Positions 28,101 through 36,079 of a DNA stretch of 64,000 nucleotides are shown here, piece by piece. The first letter of the stretch is position 1. Each line of letters begins with the position of its first letter. The stretch comes from Nocardia nova (lineage in GTDB: Bacteria; Actinomycetota; Actinomycetes; Mycobacteriales; Mycobacteriaceae), in the NCBI RefSeq assembly GCF_002933465.1, contig NZ_PSZE01000002.1:186001-250000 (forward strand), given 5' to 3'. The notes under the pieces are model-generated. The model was not told where the DNA came from and made no database searches. It saw only the letters and a list, made by a program, of their open reading frames with translations. Made by a program: the position numbers and the translations under genes.

Positions 28101-29028
28101 CGCGTCCGCGCATGAAACAGCGCATGGTGCAACGGATTTCGTGGCTACCGATACTGTCGAGAGTGGTTCCGACGAGCCGCTGTCGTCTGCGCCGGAACTC
28201 GGTCCGGGCCTCGGCTCGGAGGACGAGTTCGCCGGCGCGGCACCGTCGTTGATGAACGATCTGCCCTACGGCGCCGAATTCGGCACCCTCGTACACGGTG
28301 TGCTCGAGCTGGTCGACACCGATGCGCCGGATCTGGCCGCAGAGGTCCGGCTGCGCTGCGAACAGGCCGTCGAGCAACTCATGGCCGACATCGATCCCGG
28401 CGCACTCGCCCACGCACTCGTCGAGGTGCTGCGCACCCCGTGCGATCCGGTCGCGCTGGCCGATATCCGCTCCCGGGATCGGTTGAACGAACTGGAATTC
28501 GAACTGCCGCTCGCGGGTGGTGACGAGCCGGTGGCGCAGCGGGTGACGGTCCGTCGCATCGGCGCCCTGCTGCGAGAACATCTGCGGTCCGACGATCCGT
28601 TCGCCACCTACGCCGATGCCCTCGACCTGCTCGGCGACGTTCCGCTGCGCGGGTATCTGACCGGAAGTATCGACGCGGTGCTGCGGACCGACGGCCCCCG
28701 CTTTCTCGTCGTCGACTACAAGACCAACCGGCTCGGCACCGGTGCACTGACCGTCGCGCACTATCGGCGCGACCGGATGGCCGAGGAGATGATGCGCTCG
28801 CACTATCCGCTGCAGGCCCTGCTGTATTCGGCGGCGCTGCACCGCTATTTGCGCTGGCGGCTGCCCGGCTACGATCCGGCTCGCCACCTCGGCGGGGTGC
28901 GCTATCTGTTCGTGCGCGGCATGATCGGCCCGGCGACCCCGCCCGGCCACGGCGTGTTCGGGTGGGACCCACCGGCGGAGCTGATCGTGGCGCTATCGGA
29001 TCTGCTGGCCGGAAAGGGCAGCAGGTGA
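25159..29028 (+). CDS. recB: Exodeoxyribonuclease V beta subunit RecB (helicase-nuclease) with long N-terminal extension
   Basis: 1289 residues. UvrD-type 3'-5' helicase plus nuclease. Helicase motifs: Walker A ASAGTGKTYAI (Lys210), Walker B DEFQDTDPLQW (Asp448-Glu449), GDPKQAIYAFRGAE, VHASKGLEFPVVYLPF and LLYVAVTRAQ. Nuclease domain at the C-terminus: GTLVHGVLE, Asp1172 in GSIDAVL, and DYK at 1186-1188. RecB proteins normally begin near FDLCGELPTGTTVLEASAG, here residue 189; the preceding 188 residues are low-complexity Ala/Asp/Gly/Glu and look disordered. ATG 25159 overlaps the recC stop; GTG-rich starts inside the extension cannot be excluded. Overlaps recD by four bases. Confidence 0.95.
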   Translation: MTEELFPVTDLRTAEAPAHTTPQRRRARAMHETADTGELFAAEAAQSGNAAATADTAADTPGAAADAGVDNRRGGSDVAGRGPESDMAEPAAAGECADADQQDQSDPDRGDVAATVDTPGGGTAAGCVDERSSGGFDLADRTPGSGAPGVSTAAERRARDVEQCAVDRGAWRRRSARVAGSVGASPAQFDLCGELPTGTTVLEASAGTGKTYAIVGLAVRFVAEGLVDISQLLLVTFSRAATQELRERTRERFVTVAAALDDPEAARAGADELIAHLAHADPAEVARRRRRLVAALSDFDAGTISTTHGFCQRMLDELGIAGEHDPRVRLVEGIEELVSTVAEDLYLARYARGGAPMPVRQALSLAAAAVADRRARLVPGEELGDHPAAEAAAFAAAVRAEVDRRKRLSGIRDFDDQLVLLHDVLADPVHGERACRRIRDRFRVTLVDEFQDTDPLQWDILRRVFHDHTTLVLVGDPKQAIYAFRGAEVLSYLDAVAHADTRRELDTNRRSDAGLLAALHHMLGGAALGHAQITVPPVTGVRPQSRLTGPEGAAVPLRLRCFPRQGAGALNGSGFPVVGRQRDRVATDLAADIVRTLESGARIGDRALGPGDIAVLVRTRAQIDLVRAELDRAGVASVLAGGASVFATRSATDWLWVLRALEQPHRGDRVRLAATTPLLGLSAADIDAGGADLVGRLSTQLRDAARLFARSGFAAVFDRLSAQAQPAPRLLAQSGGERRLTDLRHIAQLLDEVAVRESLGLTALTRWLADRVRDPASGAVAGRSRRLDRDAAAVQIATVHASKGLEFPVVYLPFAWDGAKNPHPSTLLFHDGDERVLDVGGPEAPGYAEHRRRCEAEEAGEELRLLYVAVTRAQCQVVAWWAPAYGTAAAPLHRMILGRVPGSAEVPARSEVPADPIVLQQLREWAAAAGPGLIEIEPVRAAVEARLRTERGHTGDKELEAARFTRSVDHDWRRTSYSALTASAHETAHGATDFVATDTVESGSDEPLSSAPELGPGLGSEDEFAGAAPSLMNDLPYGAEFGTLVHGVLELVDTDAPDLAAEVRLRCEQAVEQLMADIDPGALAHALVEVLRTPCDPVALADIRSRDRLNELEFELPLAGGDEPVAQRVTVRRIGALLREHLRSDDPFATYADALDLLGDVPLRGYLTGSIDAVLRTDGPRFLVVDYKTNRLGTGALTVAHYRRDRMAEEMMRSHYPLQALLYSAALHRYLRWRLPGYDPARHLGGVRYLFVRGMIGPATPPGHGVFGWDPPAELIVALSDLLAGKGSR

Positions 29029-30905
29029 CGGCGATCGTTGTGGCGCAGCGCGCCACCGGACTGCTGCGGACCTTCAACACCGCCGGGGTGTTGTCGGCGG
29101 CGGATGTGCACGTGGCGCTGCGGCTGGGCCGGCTCGGCGGTGAATCCGGGGAGCAGGTCCTGCTGGCCGCCGCGCTCGCGGTGCGTGCGGTGCGGTCGGG
29201 ATCGGTATGCCTGGAATTGCGGCGCATGCACGAAATCGGCGTCGACGGTGAGGGTTTCGATCTCGGCGAGGCGGAACCGATCGATCCGGCTCTGCTGCCG
29301 TGGCCGGAGGTCGACAGCCTGTGTGATCGGTTGCGCGCGAGCCCGCTGGTGTGCGGCAGTCCGGCCGGGCCGCTGTGCCCGCTGCGGCTGGTCGAATCCG
29401 AGGGCGGGCCGCTGCTGTATCTGGACCGCTACTACCGGCAGGAGCAGACGATCCGCGAGGTACTCGCGGACCGCGCGCACGGGCATCCGCTCGTCGATCC
29501 GGACACCGTGCGCCGCGAACTGGACCGGCTGTTCCCGGGTACGGGTGGGCCCGGCGCCGCCCCGGATCGCCAGCGCATCGCCGCCGCCGTCGCCGCCACC
29601 AGCTGGACCACGGTGGTCGCCGGTGGTCCCGGCACCGGTAAGACCCACACCATCGCCCGCATCCTGGCGCTGCTGGTCGCTCACCAGCGCGCGGTCGCCG
29701 ACACCGCACCCCTGCGCATCGCGCTGGCCGCCCCGACCGGCAAAGCCGCTGCGCGACTGCAGGAATCGGTGCGCGAACAGGCCGGCGACCTCGACCTGCC
29801 GGAACTGACCGCGGCGACCGTGCACCGCCTGCTGGGCTGGCAGCGCGGCGGCACCACACGCTTCCGCCATCACGCCCACAACCGGCTGCCCTACGACGTC
29901 ATCGTCGTCGACGAAACCTCCATGGTGTCGCTGACCATGATGAGCAGGCTGCTGCCCGCCGTGCGCCCGGACGCGCGGCTGGTGCTCGTCGGCGACCCGG
30001 ACCAGCTGGCCTCGGTCGACGCCGGCGCCGTCCTCGCCGATCTGGTCGCGGGCCCGGTGGCCGGACCGCCGAATCCGCTCCTCGAACGGATCCTGGATAC
30101 CGGTTCCGGTCCGGTGGCCGGTGCCGAGGATCTGAGTGAGCGCGAACGAAACCGGTTGCGCGGCGGCATGATCCGCCTCACCCGCGGCCGCCGGTTCGGT
30201 GGCCGGATCGCCGATCTGGCGGTGGCGGTGCGCGCCGGGGACGCCGAGACGGCGCTGGCGCTGTTGCACGACGGCGGTGCGGAACTGTCCCTGCACGAAC
30301 CCGACGACATCGCCGAGGTGCGTGCCGACGTGGTGCGCGCCGCCCGCGAAGCCACCACCGCCGCCGAGGCGGGCGACGCCGCGGCCGCGCTCCAGGCGAT
30401 GGAATCGCATCGCCTGCTGTGTGCGCACCGGCAGGGGCCGTTCGGTGTCGAACGGTGGGACCGGATGGCCGGCGGCTGGGTCGGCGCGGCCGGAATCGGG
30501 ATGGAATCGTCTGCCGGGCAGTGGTTTCCCGGCCAGCCCTTGCTGGTGACCGCCAACGACCACGAGGCCCGCATCTACAACGGCGACACCGGTGTCATCG
30601 TGCGGTCCGCCGACGGTGGCCTGCGTGCCGCCCTGCAGCGCGGCAGCGAACCGTATCTGGTGCATCCCACCCAATTCCCGGGTGTGACCACGGTGTACGC
30701 GATGACCATCCATCGCAGCCAGGGCAGCCAGTACGGGGCGGTGACGATCGTGCTGCCGGGCCCGGAGTCGACGCTGCTGACCCGTGAACTGCTCTATACC
30801 GCGATCACTCGCGCCCGGCAGCGGGTGCGCATCATCGGTACGGCGGAGGCGCTGGAGGCCGGGATCTCGCGGCGGGTGCTGCGAGCGAGCGGGTTGCGCG
30901 GCTGA
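29025..30905 (+). CDS. recD: Exodeoxyribonuclease V alpha subunit RecD
   Basis: 626-residue 5'-3' SF1B helicase, the fast motor of RecBCD. Walker A GGPGTGKTHTIA (Lys206), Walker B VVDETSMVSL, GDPDQLASVDAGAVLADL, and the C-terminal TIHRSQGSQYGAVTIVLP and LYTAITRARQRVRI motifs are complete. The N-terminal domain (residues 1-150) is the RecB-contacting module. GTG 29025 overlaps the recB stop (GTGA). Last gene of the operon. Confidence 0.95.
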   Translation: MTAIVVAQRATGLLRTFNTAGVLSAADVHVALRLGRLGGESGEQVLLAAALAVRAVRSGSVCLELRRMHEIGVDGEGFDLGEAEPIDPALLPWPEVDSLCDRLRASPLVCGSPAGPLCPLRLVESEGGPLLYLDRYYRQEQTIREVLADRAHGHPLVDPDTVRRELDRLFPGTGGPGAAPDRQRIAAAVAATSWTTVVAGGPGTGKTHTIARILALLVAHQRAVADTAPLRIALAAPTGKAAARLQESVREQAGDLDLPELTAATVHRLLGWQRGGTTRFRHHAHNRLPYDVIVVDETSMVSLTMMSRLLPAVRPDARLVLVGDPDQLASVDAGAVLADLVAGPVAGPPNPLLERILDTGSGPVAGAEDLSERERNRLRGGMIRLTRGRRFGGRIADLAVAVRAGDAETALALLHDGGAELSLHEPDDIAEVRADVVRAAREATTAAEAGDAAAALQAMESHRLLCAHRQGPFGVERWDRMAGGWVGAAGIGMESSAGQWFPGQPLLVTANDHEARIYNGDTGVIVRSADGGLRAALQRGSEPYLVHPTQFPGVTTVYAMTIHRSQGSQYGAVTIVLPGPESTLLTRELLYTAITRARQRVRIIGTAEALEAGISRRVLRASGLRG

Positions 30906-30923
30906 GCCGGGTCTCCTGCCGGT

Positions 30924-30957
30924 GTCAGCCCTGCACGGGGGGTCAGCCCTGCACGGG
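30924..30957. repeat. Short direct duplication at the end of a tetR gene
   Basis: GTCAGCCCTGCACGGG occurs at 30924-30939 and again at 30942-30957. The second copy encodes the last codons and stop of the TetR gene, so the end of the gene has been duplicated just beyond its stop. Confidence 0.6.
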
Positions 30958-31647
30958 TAGGAAGATCCCCGGAATCGTCAGGGCGAGTTCGACATCCTCG
31001 CGCCGCCCCAGGGTGACCAGGACGGTGCGAATCATCGTCAGCCGGGCCTCGGCGACCGCATCGGGGTCCGGGTCCGCGCCCGGCGCGGTGGCCAGCGACA
31101 CCTGGTAGACCACGAATGCGCAGACCTGCAGGGCGGTGTCGAGGTCCAGCGGTGCCGGCAGTTGCCGGCCCAGCACCGCGAACTTCTCCCGCACCAGCGC
31201 GCGGATGTCGTCGAAGGCCTGCTCCCGGTACGCCGAGACCGGTGAGGCCGGATCGTGCAGTTCGGCGAACACCGGCCGCAGCATCGGCCCGTGCCCGCGT
31301 GCCCAGTCCAGGTACGCGTCGATGATGCCGATACCGAGCGCCACCGGCTCCTCGGACTCTTCCAATGCCTTGCGGATGCCGCCCACCAGGCCCTCGTTGG
31401 ACTGCGTGAGTATCACGTCGAGCGGGGCGGTGGCGTTGGCGAAATAGCGGTAGAAGGTCGGCCGCGAGATTCCGGCCTGTTCGATGATGCGCGCGACACT
31501 CAGTCCGCGTGAACCGAATTCGGTGAACACCGCCGCGGTGGCGGTGACGATGCGGGAGCGGACCTCGTCGGCCTGTGCGCGCGTCTGTGGCGGCCGGCCC
31601 CGGCGAGCGGCGCCGTTGTGAGTGGTGACCACCCCGTCCTGCGGCAT
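30943..31647 (-). CDS. TetR-family regulator of the aldehyde dehydrogenase operon
   Basis: 234 residues. Helix-turn-helix: RSRIVTATAAVFTEFG and SVARIIEQAGISRPTFYRYF (about residues 30-75). ATG 31647 is favoured by GGAGG eight bases before it; an ATG at 31686 would add 13 residues without a ribosome site. Divergent from the aldehyde dehydrogenase gene with two TAACA-N4-TGTTA-like palindromes (31710-31740) between them, so it likely represses that operon and itself. Confidence 0.85.
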   Translation of the reverse strand: MPQDGVVTTHNGAARRGRPPQTRAQADEVRSRIVTATAAVFTEFGSRGLSVARIIEQAGISRPTFYRYFANATAPLDVILTQSNEGLVGGIRKALEESEEPVALGIGIIDAYLDWARGHGPMLRPVFAELHDPASPVSAYREQAFDDIRALVREKFAVLGRQLPAPLDLDTALQVCAFVVYQVSLATAPGADPDPDAVAEARLTMIRTVLVTLGRREDVELALTIPGIFLPVQG

Positions 31648-31709
31648 CCCGTGGTTCCTCCCTGATCGGTCGTCCGGACTTGACATGGCCCGGCATCGCC
31701 CTATTAATC

Positions 31710-31740
31710 TAACATCGGTGTTAATCTAACACTGGTGTTC
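31710..31740. promoter_or_regulatory. Twin palindromic TetR operator
   Basis: TAACATCGGTGTTA (31710-31723) and TAACACTGGTGTTC (31727-31740) are two near-identical inverted repeats 17 bases apart, within the divergent promoter of the TetR and aldehyde dehydrogenase genes. Confidence 0.7.
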
Positions 31741-31779
31741 AACGAATTATTGGGCGCCTGCCGATCGAGAGGGCCGACA

Positions 31780-33351
31780 ATGACGACCGCCCCAGACCTC
31801 GCCGCCGCCCCGGCCCTGCCGCAGGAGTTGGTGGACCGCCTGCTCGCACACGCCACCGCGGGTGGCGCACCCTCGGTGGTGGTATTCGCCCCGGCCACCG
31901 GCGCGAAGATCGCCGATCTGCCGCAGTCGTCCACCGCCGATATCGACGCCGCCTTCGCGACCGCCCGCAGCGCCCAACAGCAGTGGGCGCGGGTTCCGGT
32001 GCGCGAACGCGCTGCGGTGCTGCGCCGTTTCCACGATCTGGTCCTGGCCGAACAGGACACCATCCTCGACATCGTTCAGACCGAGGCCGGAAAGTCTCGC
32101 GTGCACGCCTTCGACGAGGTAGGTGACGCGGCGGTCAACGCCCGCTACTACGCCGCCGCGGCCGAACGGCTGCTGGCCTCGCGCACCCCACGCGGTGTGC
32201 TGCCGGTGCTGACCAAGGTCGAGGTCCGCAACCGGCCCAAGGGTGTGGTCGCGGTGATCTCGCCGTGGAACTACCCGCTGGCCCTGGCCGCCTCCGACGC
32301 GCTGCCCGCGCTGATGGCCGGTAACGCGGTCGTCGCGCGACCGGACAACCAGACCGCGCTCACCGCGCTGTGGGCGATCGACGCCGCCGAACGCGCCGGA
32401 CTGCCCGCGGGGCTGTGGCAGGCGGTGCTGGGCCGCGGCTCGGTGATCGGCGGCGAGGTGATCGCGCGCGCCGACTACGTCGACTACACCGGTTCCAGCG
32501 CCACCGGCCGCACCATCGCCCGGCAGGCGGGGGAGCGACTGATCGGCTACTCGCTCGAACTGGGCGGCAAGAATCCGCTGCTGGTGCTCGCCGACGCCGA
32601 TGTGAGCGCGGCCGCCAAGACCGCGGTGCGCGCCTGTTTCGCCTCGGCCGGGCAGCTGTGTGAATCCATCGAGCGTATCTATGTCCACGACCGTGTCTAC
32701 GACCGGTTCGTCAGCGAATTCACCTCCGCCACACAGTCTTTGCGGCTGGGGTCGGCGCTCGACTACTCCTACCAGATGGGGTCGCTGACCTTCGTGCGCC
32801 AGCTGGACACGGTCACCGAACACGTGCAGGACGCCGTCGCCAAGGGTGCGACCGTGCTGGCCGGCGGCCGCGCGCGGCCGGATCTCGGCCCGTACTTCTA
32901 CGAGCCGACGGTGCTGGCCGGGGTGCGCCCGGGTATGACGGTCTACCGCGAGGAGACCTTCGGCCCGGTCGTCTCGATCTACCGCGTGCACAGCGACGAC
33001 GAGGCCGTCGACCAGGCCAACGACACCGCCTACGGCCTCAATGCCAGTGTGTGGAGCCGCGATACCGGACGCGCCCGTGAGATCGCCGCCCGCATCCACG
33101 CCGGATCGGTGAACGTGAACGAGGGCTTCATCGCGGCGTGGGGCAGTGTCGCGGCCCCCTCCGGCGGGCTCGGCATCTCGGGCAGCGGCCGCCGCCACGG
33201 CCCGGAGGGGCTGCTCAAATACGTCGACACCCAGACCATCGCGGTCCAGCGCGCGTTGCCGATCGCGCCGCTGCCGGGCATGTCGGAAGCACTGTGGGCG
33301 AAGACCATGACGCTCTACTTCGGCGTGATGAAGGCGTTGCGGCAGAAATGA
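31780..33351 (+). CDS. Aldehyde dehydrogenase (GabD2-like succinate-semialdehyde type)
   Basis: 523-residue NAD(P)-dependent aldehyde dehydrogenase. Cofactor segment VVAVISPWNYPLAL, catalytic Glu260 in LELGGKN and nucleophile Cys294 in SAGQLCESIERI are in place; EETFGPVVSIYRV follows. Overall it resembles mycobacterial GabD2, annotated as succinate-semialdehyde dehydrogenase, but the substrate is not fixed by sequence. The C-terminal 30 residues extend past the usual end. GAGAGGG precedes ATG 31780. Followed by an SDR on the same strand, suggesting an alcohol-to-aldehyde-to-acid pair. Confidence 0.88.
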   Translation: MTTAPDLAAAPALPQELVDRLLAHATAGGAPSVVVFAPATGAKIADLPQSSTADIDAAFATARSAQQQWARVPVRERAAVLRRFHDLVLAEQDTILDIVQTEAGKSRVHAFDEVGDAAVNARYYAAAAERLLASRTPRGVLPVLTKVEVRNRPKGVVAVISPWNYPLALAASDALPALMAGNAVVARPDNQTALTALWAIDAAERAGLPAGLWQAVLGRGSVIGGEVIARADYVDYTGSSATGRTIARQAGERLIGYSLELGGKNPLLVLADADVSAAAKTAVRACFASAGQLCESIERIYVHDRVYDRFVSEFTSATQSLRLGSALDYSYQMGSLTFVRQLDTVTEHVQDAVAKGATVLAGGRARPDLGPYFYEPTVLAGVRPGMTVYREETFGPVVSIYRVHSDDEAVDQANDTAYGLNASVWSRDTGRAREIAARIHAGSVNVNEGFIAAWGSVAAPSGGLGISGSGRRHGPEGLLKYVDTQTIAVQRALPIAPLPGMSEALWAKTMTLYFGVMKALRQK

Positions 33352-33361
33352 TCTCGCCCGC

Positions 33362-33410
33362 TCGGGCACAAGAGGACTTCGGGCACAAGAGGACTTCGGG
33401 CACGAAGGAC
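33362..33410 (+). repeat. 17-bp tandem repeat between aldehyde dehydrogenase and SDR genes
   Basis: TCGGGCACAAGAGGACT occurs exactly twice (33362-33378, 33379-33395) and a third time shortened with changes (33396-33410). It fills most of the 85-base gap and pushes the SDR ribosome site downstream. Confidence 0.75.
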
Positions 33411-33436
33411 TCGGGTACGCAGGAAGAGGAACGGAT

Positions 33437-34264
33437 ATGGATACGGTCGCGGGCAAGCGGGTACTGGTCACCGGCGCGGCGATGGGCCTGGGCAAATCCT
33501 TCGCCCAGCGTGCGGTGCGCGAACAGGCCGCCGACGTGGTGCTGTGGGATGTCGACGAGATCGCGCTGAAGCAGACCGCGGCCGAACTGTCCTCCGGAGC
33601 GCTGAGCCGGGTGCACCACTACGTGGTCGACGTGTCCGACCAGCAGTCGATCATCGATGCCGCGGCCGCGGTGCGCTCGCAAGTCGGCGATATCGACGTG
33701 CTGGTCAACAACGCCGGCATCGTGCGCGGCAACGGCTACTTCTGGGAAACCGAGAACCGCGCCGACATCGACAAGACGATGGCGATCAATGCGCTGGCGC
33801 CGATGTACATCGCGCTGGAATTCCTGCCGGCGATGGTGCGGCGTAAAACCCCCGCGCGGGTGTTGAACATCGCCTCCTCGGCGGCGCTGGTGTCCAATCC
33901 GCGCATGAGTGTCTACGCCGCGTCCAAGTGGGCGGCGCTGGGCTGGTCGGATTCGGTGCGCCTGGAGCTCGAGCAGTCCGGCAACGAGCACGTGAAGGTC
34001 ACCACGGTGTGCCCGACCTACATCAACACCGGAATGTTCGACGGCGCCAAGGGGTTCTGGTTCACGCCGATCCTGGAGCAGGAAGAGGTCGTCGACACCG
34101 CGTGGCGGGAGATGAAGAACGGTTCGGCGTTGGTGGTGCTGCCGTGGACCTCCCGGCTCAACCGCGCCATCTCCGGTCTGCTGCCGCTGAAGGTGCGCGA
34201 CTTCTACCTGAACAAGGTGGGCGTCTACCACTCGATGGACGAATTCACCGGCCGTAAGTCCTGA
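33437..34264 (+). CDS. Short-chain dehydrogenase/reductase
   Basis: 275 residues. VTGAAMGLGKSFA cofactor site, NNAGIVRGNG, catalytic Ser in NIASSAALVS and YAASKWAALGW are present. The C-terminal helix region ISGLLPLKVRDFYLNKVGV resembles SDRs related to retinol/hydroxysteroid dehydrogenases (SDR16C-like), which oxidise long-chain alcohols. Co-directional with the aldehyde dehydrogenase, so the two could turn an alcohol into an acid. Strong GGAAGAGGA ribosome site before ATG 33437. Confidence 0.87.
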   Translation: MDTVAGKRVLVTGAAMGLGKSFAQRAVREQAADVVLWDVDEIALKQTAAELSSGALSRVHHYVVDVSDQQSIIDAAAAVRSQVGDIDVLVNNAGIVRGNGYFWETENRADIDKTMAINALAPMYIALEFLPAMVRRKTPARVLNIASSAALVSNPRMSVYAASKWAALGWSDSVRLELEQSGNEHVKVTTVCPTYINTGMFDGAKGFWFTPILEQEEVVDTAWREMKNGSALVVLPWTSRLNRAISGLLPLKVRDFYLNKVGVYHSMDEFTGRKS

Positions 34265-34276
34265 GGCGCGGCCGAT

Positions 34277-34792
34277 TCACGAGGCTTCGCCGCGCCGGTC
34301 ACGCCACGGCAGCGTGATCGGCTCCGGTGGAATCCGCCCCGCCAGCAGCTCGCCGAGGAGCCCGGCGAGACCGAGCGGAAACACCTGCTGGTCGGTGCTC
34401 GCGAGCTCGTCGACACTCCACCAGCGGAATTCGTCGATGGCGGTGCTTTCGTAGCTCAGCAGCCCGCTCGTGTCCGGATCGGTGCCGCTGGTGGGGAGCC
34501 GGTAGAAGAAATAGTCCTCACGGAACAGGCCCGACAGCCATCCCGGAATATCCAGATGCCCGGCGGCCACCGCCACCTGGGGCCCGAGATCGGCTGCGCT
34601 GACGCGCAATCCGGTCTCCTCACCCAGTTCCCGCGCCGCCGCCTCGGCCGGCGATTCCGCCGCGTCGATGCCGCCGCCGGGGGTGATCCAGTACAGCGGA
34701 TCCAGCGTGCCGCGATAGGCGATGAGCAGAATCCGGTCGTCGGCGTCCGCGAGGATCACCCGTCCCGACCTGCGCACGTATCGCTGCTCCAC
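34277..34792 (-). CDS. Nudix hydrolase
   Basis: 171 residues with a full Nudix box (GGGIDAAESPAEAAARELGE then ETGL, about residues 39-62), which binds Mg2+ for cleaving nucleoside-diphosphate-linked substrates. Which of the many possible substrates it acts on cannot be told. Converges on the preceding SDR and is divergent from the SPFH gene. Confidence 0.88.
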   Translation of the reverse strand: MEQRYVRRSGRVILADADDRILLIAYRGTLDPLYWITPGGGIDAAESPAEAAARELGEETGLRVSAADLGPQVAVAAGHLDIPGWLSGLFREDYFFYRLPTSGTDPDTSGLLSYESTAIDEFRWWSVDELASTDQQVFPLGLAGLLGELLAGRIPPEPITLPWRDRRGEAS

Positions 34793-34876
34793 AACGCCTT
34801 ATGCTAGCGGCCGAAGCGAATCCGTTTGTGCCATACTCTGCGCGGCGGAATGCGCCGAGGGAGGACGGAAGTACGC

Positions 34877-36052
34877 ATGGGCCTGATGGACAAGATCCGC
34901 GGTGAATTCGTCGACATCATCGAATGGCTCGACGATACGAATTCCACGCTGGCGTGGCGGTTCCCGCGCTACGACAACGAGATCAAGAACGGCGCCGAAC
35001 TGATCGTGCGCGAGGGCCAGCAGGCCGTCTTCGTCTACCGGGGGCAGCTCGCCGACCGCTACGAGCCCGGCCATTACGCTCTGACCACGGAGAACATGCC
35101 GATCATGTCCACCCTGCAGGGGTGGAAACACGGGTTCAACAGCCCGTTCCGTTCGGAGGTGTACTTCGTCAACACCCGGCCGGTCACCGATTTCCGCTGG
35201 GGTACACCGCAACCGGTGACCGTGCGTGATCCCGACTTCCGCATGGTGCAGGTCCGCGCCAACGGCACCACCATCGTGAAGGTGGTCGACCCGGCCGTCT
35301 TCCTGCGCCAGGTGATCGGTACCGAGAGCGTGGTCGATATGGAGCAGATCACCGATCTGCTGCGGCGCACGGTCGCGCTCGCCTTCTCGGATATGGTGCT
35401 CGCCACCGGACTCGGCGCGATCGATCTGCAGGGGCGCCAGGTCGAATTGTCCGACAAGCTGGGCGAATTCGTGGCGCAGCGGGTGGCGTCGTTCGGACTG
35501 GGTGTCGACGCGGTCACCATGACGATTTCGCTGCCGGAGGAGATCCAGCAGGCGATGACCCGCGGTGTGGCCCGCGGTGTCGAGGCCGGCGGTTTCGCCG
35601 ACAACGTCCGCGATCCGAACCGGTACCAGCAGGTCCAGGCGGCCGATGCGATGCTCGCCGCCGCGCAGAATCCCGGCGGCGGCGCGATGGGCGCGGCGAT
35701 GCAGGCCGGGATGGGCGTGGCTCTGGGCGGGCAGATGGCGGGCGCGATGCAGGGCGCCTTCGCCCAACCCGCCGCCAACGGCTACGCCCAGCCGGGCTAC
35801 GCACAGCAGCCGCCGCCGCTTCCGGTGCAGCAGCAGTTCCACATCGACCTGGACGGGCAGGCGGCGGGTCCGTTCCCGGTGGATCAGCTGCGCCAGTTCG
35901 TCGCCGCCGGCCGCCTCACACCGCAGACGAATGTCTGGACCACCGGTATGTCCGCGTGGGCCGCGGCCTCGACGGTCCCCGCGTTGCAGTCGTTGTTCGG
36001 GGGTCCGCCGCCGCTGCCCGGCACCCCGCCCCCGCCGCCTCCCGTCGGCTAG
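34877..36052 (+). CDS. SPFH-domain protein with C-terminal GYF_2 domain (YdjI-like)
   Basis: 391 residues. Residues 1-250 form an SPFH/band-7-like domain of the 'virion core protein' YdjI group (GAELIVREGQQAVFVYRGQL, then TLQGWKHGFNSPFRSEVYF). A Gly/Ala/Gln/Pro linker leads to a GYF_2 domain at about 335-380 (FHIDLDGQAAGPFPVDQLRQ, NVWTTGMSAWAAAS). In Bacillus YdjI helps bring the phage-shock protein PspA to the membrane. The tail is proline-rich. First of three genes in a row (gaps of 27 and 1 base), so likely an envelope-stress complex; no pspA is next to it. Confidence 0.85.
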   Translation: MGLMDKIRGEFVDIIEWLDDTNSTLAWRFPRYDNEIKNGAELIVREGQQAVFVYRGQLADRYEPGHYALTTENMPIMSTLQGWKHGFNSPFRSEVYFVNTRPVTDFRWGTPQPVTVRDPDFRMVQVRANGTTIVKVVDPAVFLRQVIGTESVVDMEQITDLLRRTVALAFSDMVLATGLGAIDLQGRQVELSDKLGEFVAQRVASFGLGVDAVTMTISLPEEIQQAMTRGVARGVEAGGFADNVRDPNRYQQVQAADAMLAAAQNPGGGAMGAAMQAGMGVALGGQMAGAMQGAFAQPAANGYAQPGYAQQPPPLPVQQQFHIDLDGQAAGPFPVDQLRQFVAAGRLTPQTNVWTTGMSAWAAASTVPALQSLFGGPPPLPGTPPPPPPVG

Positions 36053-36079
36053 CCGCGCCTCAGCCGAACCGGGGGACGT

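Noticed and set aside
26245..28950. A 901-codon open frame opposite recB, and a similar 675-codon frame opposite ureC (5078-7105)
   Set aside because: They mirror real genes with all motifs on the other strand. Their translations are Arg/His/Gln-rich with no family character; such frames are normal in high-GC DNA.
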